A stretch of 51,229 bases of DNA. Origin: Pseudomonadota bacterium. Its GTDB lineage: Bacteria > Desulfobacterota > Desulfobacteria > Desulfobacterales > JAHIVH01. Shown here piece by piece: positions 1-7,430 of the stretch. The stretch lies in the NCBI GenBank assembly GCA_018816735.1, contig JAHIVH010000078.1:1-51229 (forward strand), in the 5' to 3' direction. The notes under the pieces were generated by a model. That model searched no databases, had not been told where the DNA came from, and worked only from the letters and a program-made list of their open reading frames with translations. Position numbers and translations under genes: made by a program. Each line of letters begins with the position of its first letter. Position 1 is the stretch's first letter.

Positions 1-378
1 TATCTTTTTGGGAATTCATTAACGATAGGATAGCCCAAAATAATAATATTCCTCCCTTACCAGATCTAATGGAACTTAAGGCTGCTATTGCCTCGGCATA
101 GTTGCGTCTTTTCTACCACATACTTTTTGAGATGTTACGAATTTCCCTCTTCTCAACATATTAATCAGTTGAAATGTCCCTTTTTTTTTATCAAGACATC
201 TTGGGTCTGTGATGGCGTGATATTGGGTTCGGTCGAATATCTCTTTATTTATCTGCCTGCAGATGACAGATATGGATGCATGGGGATAGGCTTTCTCTAT
301 CAAACGCAATGCCGGTGTCGCCATGATCGAGTCACCAATATATTTGGGCAGCAATACGACTATTTTTTTTTCAATCAT
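1..378 (-). pseudogene. Glycosyltransferase family 9 (heptosyltransferase) N-terminal part, frameshifted and cut by the window edge
   Basis: The first ~80 residues read as the N-terminus of an ADP-heptose:LPS heptosyltransferase, an enzyme of lipopolysaccharide core assembly. The motif YIGDSIMATPALRLIEKAYP fits the family's nucleotide-sugar-binding Rossmann start. The frame then stops near position 85, after only 97 residues, whereas the family has about 330-360. A second minus-strand frame downstream carries a plausible continuation (RRNYAEAIAALSSIRSG, then a hydrophobic stretch), as expected for the IRSG/FRS segment of the family. A frameshift between about positions 85 and 150 is therefore likely, and a run of nine T bases at about 181-189 lies inside the gene. 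The start is the ATG at 378. Its 3' end is outside the window. Family assignment is fairly safe; pseudogene status depends on sequence accuracy. Confidence 0.6.
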
Positions 379-537
379 ATGTTTAACTGTTTTGCAAACG
401 TTGAGGTTTGCTCTATAATTGAACCTGTCTCCGGTTCACATGTCGCTTCCCTTTATATGTGCTTAGATTTTAAGAGAGGGTAATCTATGTTTATTAGGGT
501 ATTTTTATCTTTGTATTAAAAAGTAATGAGGAAAATT

Positions 538-741
538 TTATGATTCTGCGATCATCATAAATATCCAGATGAAGATAGTTACACCACTGATTTTTAAATA
601 GATTTGAAAGATAATATCGTTCACTATATTTGGAGAGGGGTTGTCATTCTTGGCACAAATAAATGAAACACGCCATGTTGCAAAAGAAAATATGGATATG
701 ATCCATAGGGCAAAAATCAATAATACAGAAAAAAGTACCAT
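538..741 (-). CDS. Small two-helix membrane protein of unknown function
   Basis: A 67-residue protein with a hydrophobic helix at about residues 2-20, a polar middle containing KNDNPSPN, and a second hydrophobic helix at about 50-64. The start ATG at 741 is preceded by a good ribosome binding site (AGGAG about six bases upstream), which supports translation despite the short length. No family is recognised. It lies downstream of, and on the same strand as, the two genes at 836-2026 and could be the last gene of their transcript; the 94-base gap shows no clear terminator. Confidence 0.55.
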   Translation of the reverse strand: MVLFSVLLIFALWIISIFSFATWRVSFICAKNDNPSPNIVNDIIFQIYLKISGVTIFIWIFMMIAES

Positions 742-835
742 GTAAAATCTCCTTTTTCTGCTTACCCTAAAATCGAAATGTTAAGATTTCATTAAAAGCT
801 TAATTTTTTTTTCAACGACTTGTGAATTGTCCCTG

Positions 836-1561
836 TTATTCAGGGTTTTTGTCGTCTGTGTGACCAGATGCATTTTGGGTTTCACCTGAGTAAGTGACGG
901 AAATCCGGGTTAATCCGGATTTATCTGCCGGGCCTTCAAATCCAAGAAAAGATCCATCTTTAGTGCTGAACCAGTAATGGCTGCTCCAGAAAGGGGACAA
1001 AAATCCAGTGAGACACAATTTGATTTTCACCGCCTCAATAGGGGTATTGCCTATTAAGAATAACTCTGAGTTTTCCTTTATTGCTTTCAGTTTATACGCT
1101 TTTAAAGTTTCAGGTCGAAGTGTCCAGAACTGAATTTCTTTTTCTCCCGAGTTTATCAATCCTTTAAGGGACAAAGATGTGGCCTGGAACCAGGGCGTAT
1201 CGTCAATTTCAATATGCTTGTTGATCGCCTGGCCATTCAACATGCCTTTAATAGAGATGGTGTTGTATTTCCTGCTGGCATGGATTGAACATTTTCGGGT
1301 TGGACTACCCATAGCCCATGAGAGAGTGGCAAATGTGTCATCAGTGCAGGTAATATGGGTTTCATCAACCGTCTTATAGGTTAACTGATAGGTATTGTTA
1401 TGCGATAAACTCCAAAGCACATCTTTTGTCTCTGCACCTTTTTTTTCAATATAATACCGGACGATTTTGATACTCTGTTCAGCCCCGGCAAGCGGAATAT
1501 AAATTATCACAGCGACAATGAATGCCAGCCATGTATAATTTATGTTCTTTGATGTTCTCAA
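836..1561 (-). CDS. Secreted hypothetical protein with N-terminal signal sequence
   Basis: A 241-residue protein. Residues about 9-27 form a hydrophobic signal segment ending PLAGA, so export is likely. The rest is a predicted beta-rich soluble domain with a recognisable stretch FWSSHYWFSTKDGSFLGFEG, which resembles the strand pairs of DUF3108-like periplasmic proteins; that resemblance is weak. The start appears to be a TTG at 1561, because the only ATG upstream of the mature domain would lose the signal peptide. No clear Shine-Dalgarno sequence is seen. The start follows the preceding gene's stop by 12 bases, so the two are probably co-transcribed and perhaps translationally coupled. Function is unknown. 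Confidence 0.6.
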   Translation of the reverse strand: MRTSKNINYTWLAFIVAVIIYIPLAGAEQSIKIVRYYIEKKGAETKDVLWSLSHNNTYQLTYKTVDETHITCTDDTFATLSWAMGSPTRKCSIHASRKYNTISIKGMLNGQAINKHIEIDDTPWFQATSLSLKGLINSGEKEIQFWTLRPETLKAYKLKAIKENSELFLIGNTPIEAVKIKLCLTGFLSPFWSSHYWFSTKDGSFLGFEGPADKSGLTRISVTYSGETQNASGHTDDKNPE

Positions 1562-1573
1562 TCAGATATACAC

Positions 1574-2026
1574 TTACAGTGCGCCAACAGCAGATTCGTT
1601 TCTGAATTTGCTGTCACTGGTACCTGTCATCCAATGATCTTCAGGAGAAGGCTCTATGGGATTTAAGAGAATACTACCGATTTCGGACAAGGCATTTTGG
1701 GAAAATACAAACAGGTCTGAATTGACAGTATCATTCTTACGTGCTGCCAATGCACGATCGTGAGGCAAAAGAGAAATATTTTTAATGAGCAGATCTCTGG
1801 CTTCTTTTAAATCTGAACGCTTTCGGTGAAGTGCAAAACTTAACCGGCGCCATTCGTTCAGTTTTTTTCTGTTCATGGGGAACCGCGTACCGTCAAGCAT
1901 AATTTGCATTTTTTTTTCACGGTGCATGGCGATCCGGTATGTCAACAATTGAATTTCCCGTTCATATTTTGATAATTTTTGCTGCAGAGACCGAAGTGTC
2001 TCAGTGGCTTGTTTCGTTTGCTTCAT
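1574..2026 (-). CDS. Coiled-coil protein of unknown function
   Basis: A 150-residue, highly charged protein. Residues about 1-50 and 65-90 have heptad-like spacing (QTKQATETLRSLQQKLSKYE), so it should form a helical coiled coil; there is no signal peptide or membrane segment. The frame stays open upstream to 2194, but the ATG at 2026 is chosen because it has an AGGAAA ribosome binding site about seven bases upstream and because the upstream residues lack character. It is followed at 12 bases by the secreted protein gene at 836-1561. No family is recognised. It is divergent from the arsenic operon and unlikely to be part of it. Confidence 0.55.
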   Translation of the reverse strand: MKQTKQATETLRSLQQKLSKYEREIQLLTYRIAMHREKKMQIMLDGTRFPMNRKKLNEWRRLSFALHRKRSDLKEARDLLIKNISLLPHDRALAARKNDTVNSDLFVFSQNALSEIGSILLNPIEPSPEDHWMTGTSDSKFRNESAVGAL

Positions 2027-2183
2027 CAAAGTTTTCCTTTCTTGTATTATTAGTTTTAAGTTGTTTAATATACTTATGTTAGTAAATGATTTGGAAATGA
2101 TTTGAATTGAGTTAAAAATATTATCAAAGTACCTGTTCTCAGACGTAAGTTTGTCATTTAGAGAAAGGGATTGATATAAATTC

Positions 2184-2250
2184 TTGACAAGCAAAACTAT
2201 AATAGATAATTATATTTAGTTATTTGGCTAATTATATAAATTATATCAGA
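2184..2250 (+). promoter_or_regulatory. Candidate promoter and AT-rich operator of the arsenic operon
   Basis: TTGACA at 2184-2189 is followed 15 bases later by GATAAT at 2205-2210, a plausible sigma-70-type promoter. Directly downstream is an AT-rich imperfect dyad (about 2207-2247, with ATAATTATATTTAG facing CTAATTATATAAATTAT), placed where an ArsR repressor would block transcription. ArsR proteins typically autorepress by binding such sites. The elements are seen; their function is inferred. Confidence 0.4.
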
Positions 2251-2257
2251 GAAAAAT

Positions 2258-2647
2258 ATGAATAATGTTCTGTCAATACTGAAAGCGCTTTCAGACCGAA
2301 ACCGGTTGCGCACAGTTTATGCCTTAATGGCACATGACGAACTTTGTGCGTTTCAAATTATTGAGTTATTACAAATAAGAGGCGCAACCGTTTCGAGACA
2401 TTTAAGTCAATTGGTAAATGCCGGTATTTTAAAAAGCCGCAAACATGGGCGATGGATTTATTTTAGCTTGGATAAAGCAAACGTAATCCTTCATCCAGTG
2501 ATGGCGTGGATTGCAAACGAATTGGGTGATGATGGTGATCTTGTAAATGATCGAAATACGCTTAAGAAGATAGTTGCCTCTGATCCGGAAGACATCTGTC
2601 GAAAACAGCGGGGAGAAGCATGCTGCCCGCGCCGGCAAAATAATTAG
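2258..2647 (+). CDS. arsR: ArsR/SmtB-family transcriptional repressor
   Basis: A 129-residue winged-helix regulator that starts the arsenic operon. The HTH lies at about residues 29-60 (FQIIELLQIRGATVSRHLSQL), followed by a wing with GRWIYFSL. Such proteins repress their own operon and are released by As(III) or Sb(III). The classic ELCVCDL metal site in the recognition-helix region is changed to ELCAFQI, so only one cysteine remains there. The C-terminus instead ends with clustered cysteines (ICRKQRGEACCP), suggesting a C-terminal thiolate site that could bind arsenite; this is inference. The weak AGAGAAAA upstream is the only ribosome-binding signal. The next gene, arsC, starts 51 bases downstream on the same strand. 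Confidence 0.85.
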   Translation: MNNVLSILKALSDRNRLRTVYALMAHDELCAFQIIELLQIRGATVSRHLSQLVNAGILKSRKHGRWIYFSLDKANVILHPVMAWIANELGDDGDLVNDRNTLKKIVASDPEDICRKQRGEACCPRRQNN

Positions 2648-2698
2648 TATCGTATCATATTTTTGTTCAATACGTTAGGAACCCAAGGAGTCGCAAAT

Positions 2699-3142
2699 AT
2701 GAGTAAAAAAATGAAGCTTCTATTCTTGTGTACAGGGAATTCGTGCCGTAGCCAAATGGCTGAGGGATGGACAAAACAGTTAAAAGGAGATCAAATTGAA
2801 GTCTATTCTGCAGGCGTTGAAACCCATGGGCTTAATCCATATGCAGTTAAAGTAATGGCTGAAGAAGGCGTTGATATCTCTTCCAATCATTCAAAACTGG
2901 TCAGCTCCCTTAAGGGAATTGAATTTGATTATGTCATTACGGTGTGTGGTCATGCGAATGAGACGTGTCCGTTTTTCCCCGGCAAAACGAAGAAGGTCCA
3001 TGTCGGGTTTGATGATCCACCCAAACTGGCCGAAACGCTTTCCACAGAAGCGGAAAAACTCGCATGTTACCGGAGAGTCCGAGATGAAATCAAAGCCTAT
3101 GTCTCGACGCTGCCGGAATCTTTGCTGACAGATGCAATCTGA
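2699..3142 (+). CDS. arsC: Arsenate reductase, thioredoxin-coupled, low-molecular-weight phosphatase fold
   Basis: A 147-residue enzyme reducing arsenate to arsenite so that it can be exported. The phosphatase loop CTGNSCR (Cys11 to Arg17) is complete, and a second pair, Cys83 and Cys90 in VCGHANETCP, matches the redox relay of the pI258-type ArsC (Cys10, Cys82, Cys89). It should therefore use thioredoxin rather than glutaredoxin. An upstream in-frame ATG at 2663 exists, but the ATG at 2699 is preferred: AAGGAG lies about nine bases before it and the protein then begins as family members do. It sits between arsR and acr3, 30 bases before the latter. Confidence 0.92.
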   Translation: MSKKMKLLFLCTGNSCRSQMAEGWTKQLKGDQIEVYSAGVETHGLNPYAVKVMAEEGVDISSNHSKLVSSLKGIEFDYVITVCGHANETCPFFPGKTKKVHVGFDDPPKLAETLSTEAEKLACYRRVRDEIKAYVSTLPESLLTDAI

Positions 3143-3172
3143 TATGATAAATCACCGAACAGGAGCGCACAA

Positions 3173-4357
3173 ATGACCAACAATAACGATAGAAAAATGA
3201 CCAGTATATTTGAACGGTATTTGACCGTGTGGGTAGGACTATGCATAGTAGGTGGCATTTTGCTGGGTAAACTCGCCCCCGGTTTTTCGAAAACACTTGA
3301 TGGTATGGCCATTTACGTTAAGGGCGCACCGGTGGTATCCATTCCGATAGCGATTTGCCTGTTTTTCATGATGTATCCGATTATGGTGAAAATTGACTTT
3401 GGTGAGGTCATCAAAGCAGGTAAAAGCGGAAAACCGGTGTTTCTGACATTATTCATTAACTGGTGTATCAAACCGTTCACCATGTACGGAATTGCAATTT
3501 TTTTTCTAGGCACACTATTCAGAGGCTTTATCGGGACGGATGCAACCGATCTCGTGAAAATGCCATTTGGTCTCGACCTTGCAGTCGGAGCGGCCCATGG
3601 TGCAGGCACCGTGGTTATGAATGATGGAATAAAAATGCTTGAAATCCCACTATGGCGCAGTTATCTGGCGGGATGCATTTTGCTTGGCATTGCCCCTTGT
3701 ACGGCGATGGTTCTTGTTTGGGGATATCTTTCACGGGGGAATGACGGTCTGACACTGGTGATGGTGGCCGTCAATTCTCTTACCATGCTTGTTCTTTATG
3801 GTGTACTTGGCGGTTTTCTTTTGGGTGTCGGTCGTCTGCCTGTGCCTTGGCAGGCGTTATTTCTTTCCATATCGATTTATGTGGCCCTTCCGCTGGTTGC
3901 AGGGTATCTATCCCGGAAATGGCTGATTAACGCAAAAGGAGAAGCATGGTTTAAAGATAAATTCCTTCATATTTTAACACCTGTGACGATTACCGCTCTT
4001 TTGATCACACTGGTATTGCTTTTCAGTTTTAAAGGCGATGTCATTTTGGGGAACCCATTGACCATTTTGTGGATATCCATTCCGCTCTTTATTCAAACCG
4101 TGCTGATATTCGGCTTGGGTTATAGTGCCGCAAAAATTTTGAAATTAAACTATGAAGATGCTGCCCCGGCAGCAATGATAGGTGCATCCAATCATTTTGA
4201 AGTCGCTATTGCAACCTCAACGATGCTTTTTGGCCTCTCTTCCGGAGCAGCGCTTGCCACGGTCGTTGGCGTTTTAATTGAGGTACCGGCTATGTTGATG
4301 CTTGTTCGTATTTGTCTGAATACACAAAACTGGTTTCAGTCGAAAATAAAAATTTAA
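3173..4357 (+). CDS. acr3: ACR3-family arsenite efflux permease
   Basis: A 394-residue inner-membrane carrier with about ten hydrophobic segments that exports arsenite produced by ArsC. Family signatures are present: the conserved cysteine in [18 protein letters not shown] (Cys176), needed for transport in studied ACR3 proteins, and [11 protein letters not shown] (Glu343) near the C-terminus. The segment between the third and fourth helices (about residues 117-160, [20 protein letters not shown]) is longer than in the minimal ACR3 plan. The ribosome binding site AGGAG lies eight bases before the ATG. It is the last gene of the arsR-arsC-acr3 operon. There is no ArsA ATPase, so transport should be driven by the membrane potential. 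Confidence 0.93.
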   Translation: MTNNNDRKMTSIFERYLTVWVGLCIVGGILLGKLAPGFSKTLDGMAIYVKGAPVVSIPIAICLFFMMYPIMVKIDFGEVIKAGKSGKPVFLTLFINWCIKPFTMYGIAIFFLGTLFRGFIGTDATDLVKMPFGLDLAVGAAHGAGTVVMNDGIKMLEIPLWRSYLAGCILLGIAPCTAMVLVWGYLSRGNDGLTLVMVAVNSLTMLVLYGVLGGFLLGVGRLPVPWQALFLSISIYVALPLVAGYLSRKWLINAKGEAWFKDKFLHILTPVTITALLITLVLLFSFKGDVILGNPLTILWISIPLFIQTVLIFGLGYSAAKILKLNYEDAAPAAMIGASNHFEVAIATSTMLFGLSSGAALATVVGVLIEVPAMLMLVRICLNTQNWFQSKIKI

Positions 4358-4433
4358 CATGGTGTTAATCGTAAACTAACATAGCGACTATAGTGTCTTA
4401 TCCAACGTTAAGCGGTATCAATTACTCCCCCTA

Positions 4434-4539
4434 CGGTTTCCGGGATGCGCTTGACCTAAGTTTGAATGACGAAACACAATATTCAATTTTTTTAGCAAAT
4501 GATGCTCCTTCCCCGGCAAGCACAGCATCCCGGAAACCG
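4434..4539. repeat. Inverted repeat with perfect 15-bp arms downstream of acr3
   Basis: CGGTTTCCGGGATGC at 4434-4448 returns as its exact reverse complement at 4525-4539. The similarity continues inward with gaps (GCTTGACC facing GGCAAGCAC). The 76-base spacer is AT-rich and encodes nothing convincing. The arms are GC-rich in an AT-rich surround, so they stand out. It could be a small non-autonomous element or a long-stemmed transcript end for the arsenic operon. No flanking target duplication was recognised. The rest of the 4358-4667 spacer holds no gene. Confidence 0.6.
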
Positions 4540-4667
4540 CTCCCCATCGTGTTTATAAGTATGCAGGCCTTTAAACAAAAACTAGTTATTCCCTTATATT
4601 TTTTTAACATTCCTCTTCTATTTTTTATCATTAAGGAAACACATAACAATAACGTAAGGAGGCCATT

Positions 4668-5087
4668 ATGTTTGATATGAAAACCCGTTCAGGTGTGACA
4701 TGGGAAAAAGGTCATTACATGAGTAAACGTCAACTTGACTATTTTTACAATAAACTGATTGCCCTGAAGGCAGAACTTGAAAATACCGTTCGGAAAAGTC
4801 TTCTGAAGATGAAGGCGTCTGACACACATCCTATAGAAGAATTTGAGAGAAGTGCTCTTGCTATTGACAGGGACATCGAAATTCAAACCCAGGCTATAAA
4901 CTGGAGTTTGATACAGAGAATTGATCAAGCTCTTGAACGGATCAATGACGGTAGCTACGGGTATTGTTTAGAAACCGAAGAGCCCATCGGAATTGAACGT
5001 CTTGAGGCAAATCCACTTTCCATATTCTGTTTAACTGTTCAGGAGCAGTATGAAATAAGTGAAAAGCAACGGATTACGCGAATATAA
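4668..5087 (+). CDS. DksA/TraR-family RNA polymerase-binding regulator with a reduced zinc finger
   Basis: A 139-residue protein with the DksA plan: an N-terminal coiled coil (about residues 20-95) and a C-terminal finger with YGYC and EPIGIERLEANP. DksA enters the RNA polymerase secondary channel and works with (p)ppGpp on stringent-response promoters. Only two of the four zinc cysteines remain: Cys100 and Cys121, with Thr103 and Val124 where the partners should be. This matches the Cys/Thr plus Cys/aliphatic pattern of zinc-independent DksA2 of Pseudomonas aeruginosa. The coiled-coil tip motif DxxDxA is changed to ExxExS (EEFERS, residues 57-62), so activity may differ. A strong AAGGAGG about six bases upstream fixes the start at 4668. 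Confidence 0.8.
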   Translation: MFDMKTRSGVTWEKGHYMSKRQLDYFYNKLIALKAELENTVRKSLLKMKASDTHPIEEFERSALAIDRDIEIQTQAINWSLIQRIDQALERINDGSYGYCLETEEPIGIERLEANPLSIFCLTVQEQYEISEKQRITRI

Positions 5088-5147
5088 AATTACCTTTTAA
5101 ATTGATGGTCCATTATAGGTCTGAGAGAGAATCTTGATAGTAGGACT

Positions 5148-5168
5148 CCTTTTTTAAAAAGGTTTTTT
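5148..5168. terminator. Possible weak bidirectional terminator between convergent genes
   Basis: CCTTTTTTAAAAAGG followed by TTTTTT forms a short near-palindrome between the dksA-like gene and the convergent DUF2062 gene, whose stop codon it overlaps. The stem is almost all A-T, so it would be weak. Confidence 0.3.
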
Positions 5169-5681
5169 AATGTGAAACCTGATTGGTTTATGATACTTTC
5201 GGTACGAATACAGGGCGACAAGATAAGCCAATATAGAAAGAGGTAGACCCAAAATGATGCCGCCGACGATAAGGGACACGAATATCGATGGCGAGGTATA
5301 GATGACTTGCCCGATTGTGTCCCATGAGAAATCGATTGACCTATTGAAAAAAGAATCGTTTCCCATAATCTCAGAACCGATCCAATAGGTTAGGCTGTAG
5401 AAAAAAGGGGCAGTGAGAATATTGGTTATCTGAACACCTATACAGGCAGCTATTTTGTTCGCCTGGAACAGCATGGCCAGAACAAGGGAAAGAACAATAT
5501 GAACGCCTAAAAATGGTGTCATGCCCACAAAAACACCCACGGCAAATCCGGAAGCAATATCCTTCGGGTCTCCTTCAATTTGAATCAACCATTTCCAAAA
5601 TCGATTTTTTCTGATTTTATGATTTTCAGTTTTCATTTTCATTCTTTCTGTTTCATGAATATTCCTCAGGTTCAATCTCAC
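5154..5681 (-). CDS. DUF2062 inner-membrane protein
   Basis: A protein of up to 175 residues with the DUF2062 signature GDPKDIASGFAVGVFVGMTP followed by LAMLFQANKIAA, and three or four hydrophobic segments (about residues 45-75, 85-105, 130-165). DUF2062 proteins are small inner-membrane proteins, often found near glycosyltransferase or envelope genes; no reaction is established. The start is uncertain. The longest frame begins with GTG at 5681, preceded by GAGAG; the ATG at 5642 gives a more typical N-terminus just before FWKWLIQIEGDP but has only AGAAAGA upstream. Confidence 0.8.
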   Translation of the reverse strand: MRLNLRNIHETERMKMKTENHKIRKNRFWKWLIQIEGDPKDIASGFAVGVFVGMTPFLGVHIVLSLVLAMLFQANKIAACIGVQITNILTAPFFYSLTYWIGSEIMGNDSFFNRSIDFSWDTIGQVIYTSPSIFVSLIVGGIILGLPLSILAYLVALYSYRKYHKPIRFHIKKPF

Positions 5682-5727
5682 CGCTCATGATCTCTCTCAT
5701 TACAATTAATCGATAATCGTTAGCATT

Positions 5728-5743
5728 TGATTAAAAATAATCA
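5728..5743. promoter_or_regulatory. Perfect 6-bp palindrome in a divergent spacer
   Basis: TGATTA-AAAA-TAATCA lies between the divergently transcribed DUF2062 gene and the exosortase locus. It has operator-like geometry, but in such AT-rich DNA it could arise by chance. An AAGGAGA at about 5795 downstream is not followed by a usable reading frame. Confidence 0.2.
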
Positions 5744-5877
5744 GGAGAGATTAATTTTTTTGTTTTCCTTATTAAATCTTAATATTTCAATACTAAGGAG
5801 AGAAATTTCAGGAAGGCTTTATCAATCGGTAACAAAATTATTCGATAATGGCGTTATTTACATTGGGGGATGGCATC

Positions 5878-5958
5878 ATGACAGACAATCGGTATAAAAT
5901 TTTAGAATTATTTATATTTTTTATTGTTTTATTTTTATGTCTTTTAGTCCTAAGATGA
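5878..5958 (+). CDS. 26-residue single-helix membrane peptide, translationally coupled to the exosortase gene
   Basis: A short reading frame beginning MTDNRYKILELFIFF and continuing as an unbroken hydrophobic helix that ends LCLLVLR. GGGGGA lies about six bases before the ATG, so translation is credible. Its TGA stop overlaps the ATG at 5955 (sequence ATGA), the preferred start of the exosortase gene. The exosortase start has no strong ribosome binding site of its own, so coupling is likely. The peptide has the positive-outside, polar-N layout of a small membrane subunit. It may be a partner or leader of the exosortase, or just a leader frame; no homologue is known to me. Confidence 0.5.
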   Translation: MTDNRYKILELFIFFIVLFLCLLVLR

Positions 5959-6887
5959 CGTCTCACCGGAAATTCAGGGTGGTATTTGTATTTTCCTTCA
6001 GTCTGTTTCTGCTCATGGCAAATTTCCTGGCTGATCCGTTCTTGCAACCGTTAAGGGTGTATACTGCATTTGCTTCAGGTTTTTTTTTAAAGGCCGTTGG
6101 CATCAATGCTTCGGTCAGGGGCAGCTATATTGTTTCACCGGTATTCAGCGTTCATATTATAAACGAATGCACATCGCTATTCGCAGGAGGACTGTTCTTC
6201 TGCTTTGTATTAAGCTATCCCGCAGGTTTTCATCAAAAAACGATCGGGCTCCTTTCCGGCCTGCCGATGATAGATTTTGTGAACACGTTTCGCATCGCCA
6301 TTAATTTTATGGTTGGGTGTTTCTATCCCTCCCTTTTCACTTATACCCATGTATATATGGGGCAGATTCTGATGGCAATTGCCACAATAGGCTGTGTTTT
6401 GATATGGATATTCTATGTTCAGTCGGATCACGCCCTTAAACATCCTTTATTGTTCATTGTAAGGGTGGTTGCAATCTCCTCCATGTTGTTTTACCCCTGG
6501 ATATGGATTCAGCGGCTTTATGTTATGTTCATGGATGTTATTCTGTTTCACCTGTTTGGCATTTTTGGCAATACGCTGACTTTTCCCCATCAGCACACGT
6601 TGTATGTACAAACTTTCGATCTGGTCACCCTGTCGTCCCTTGTGCTGGCCACCCGGCAGGTCGGACTGAAAAGAAAAATGATTTGGCTGACATCCGGTTT
6701 TGGAATGTTGTTTTTGATGCACTTTCTTTTTCGCCTTGGAAATGTATTCCTGACTGCTTACCAGTTCGAGCCTGCATTCAAAATAACGACCATCATCCAT
6801 CTGGCAGGCCAGTTTTTACTCCCCGTCATGATATGGTATGGAATGGTCCATTCCGGCAAGCCCTCAGCGTTTCATCCATCGCGATAA
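5955..6887 (+). CDS. Exosortase/archaeosortase-family membrane transpeptidase
   Basis: A 310-residue protein with about eight hydrophobic segments. The exosortase core is recognisable with its three catalytic residues in order: Cys72 in INECTSLFAGG, Arg113 in FVNTFRIAIN and His132 in YTHVYMGQ. Exosortases cleave and re-anchor surface proteins carrying PEP-CTERM-like C-terminal tails. The C-terminal third (about residues 160-310) extends beyond the core with three or four more membrane segments. An upstream ATG at 5937 is in frame but has no ribosome binding site; 5955 overlaps the stop of the 26-residue peptide and is preferred. No tail-bearing substrate was seen in the window. Its 3' end overlaps the convergent TPR fragment by 24 bases. 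Confidence 0.75.
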   Translation: MTSHRKFRVVFVFSFSLFLLMANFLADPFLQPLRVYTAFASGFFLKAVGINASVRGSYIVSPVFSVHIINECTSLFAGGLFFCFVLSYPAGFHQKTIGLLSGLPMIDFVNTFRIAINFMVGCFYPSLFTYTHVYMGQILMAIATIGCVLIWIFYVQSDHALKHPLLFIVRVVAISSMLFYPWIWIQRLYVMFMDVILFHLFGIFGNTLTFPHQHTLYVQTFDLVTLSSLVLATRQVGLKRKMIWLTSGFGMLFLMHFLFRLGNVFLTAYQFEPAFKITTIIHLAGQFLLPVMIWYGMVHSGKPSAFHPSR

Positions 6888-7196
6888 AGTATCAGCCATA
6901 TCCGGATCGGATTTTTCCAGAAGTGCCAGAATACGCTGTGCGGATTGATGGTCACCCGTGGCATAATACCCCCGCCCCAGAATATGGCAGACCGTAGGCG
7001 CCTTTGGATCGATCTTGAAGGCGAGCTGATAATGGTTGAGGGCAGAAGGATAATTTCTTTGTGACATTTTGATGTTTCCCAGATTGTAGTGGGCTTCGGC
7101 ATAGTCCGGATCGATTTTGATAGCGGTCTCAAAATGGGATAGTGCTTTCATCGTCTGATTCGATTTTTTATAATATTCGCCGACACCGCAATGCAT
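6864..7196 (-). pseudogene. TPR protein, probably 5'-truncated
   Basis: About 110 residues with three tetratricopeptide repeats, the clearest ending AIKIDPDYAEAHYNLGN and AFKIDPKAPTVCHILG. TPRs are protein-protein contact modules. The first repeat begins two residues before the only available ATG (AE immediately precedes MHCGVGEYY), the upstream in-frame stretch is short and hydrophobic, and no ribosome binding site is present. The visible frame therefore looks like the C-terminal remainder of a longer TPR protein, or a gene with an unusual start codon. It converges on and overlaps the exosortase gene by 24 bases. Confidence 0.5.
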
Positions 7197-7430
7197 TTCA
7201 GCGGTAAATAGGATGATTAGAAGAATATTTACGTTTTATTAAAAAGTGATTTCACGGGACGTGGCCTGTCTTTTTTTCAGGATTGATGAAGCTAACAAAA
7301 TACTAATTAGTTTCTAAACAAACCTTAATGATTTTCTGAAATTACACAACAGTTTTCAATGAAAGCAGTTTTGTTATCCATGAATCTTAAACGTTTCGTT
7401 GGCGGTTTGAACGAAAAAAGGCTTGTCAAG

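Noticed and set aside
88..483. Plus-strand 131-codon frame
   Set aside because: It is antisense to the heptosyltransferase fragment, is rich in Cys and Phe without pattern, and lacks a ribosome binding site.
4393..4680. Frames across the inverted repeat downstream of acr3, and the idea of an integron attC site
   Set aside because: The frames have no start signal. A GTTAAGC-like core occurs near 4407, but the opposite core and cassette structure are missing.
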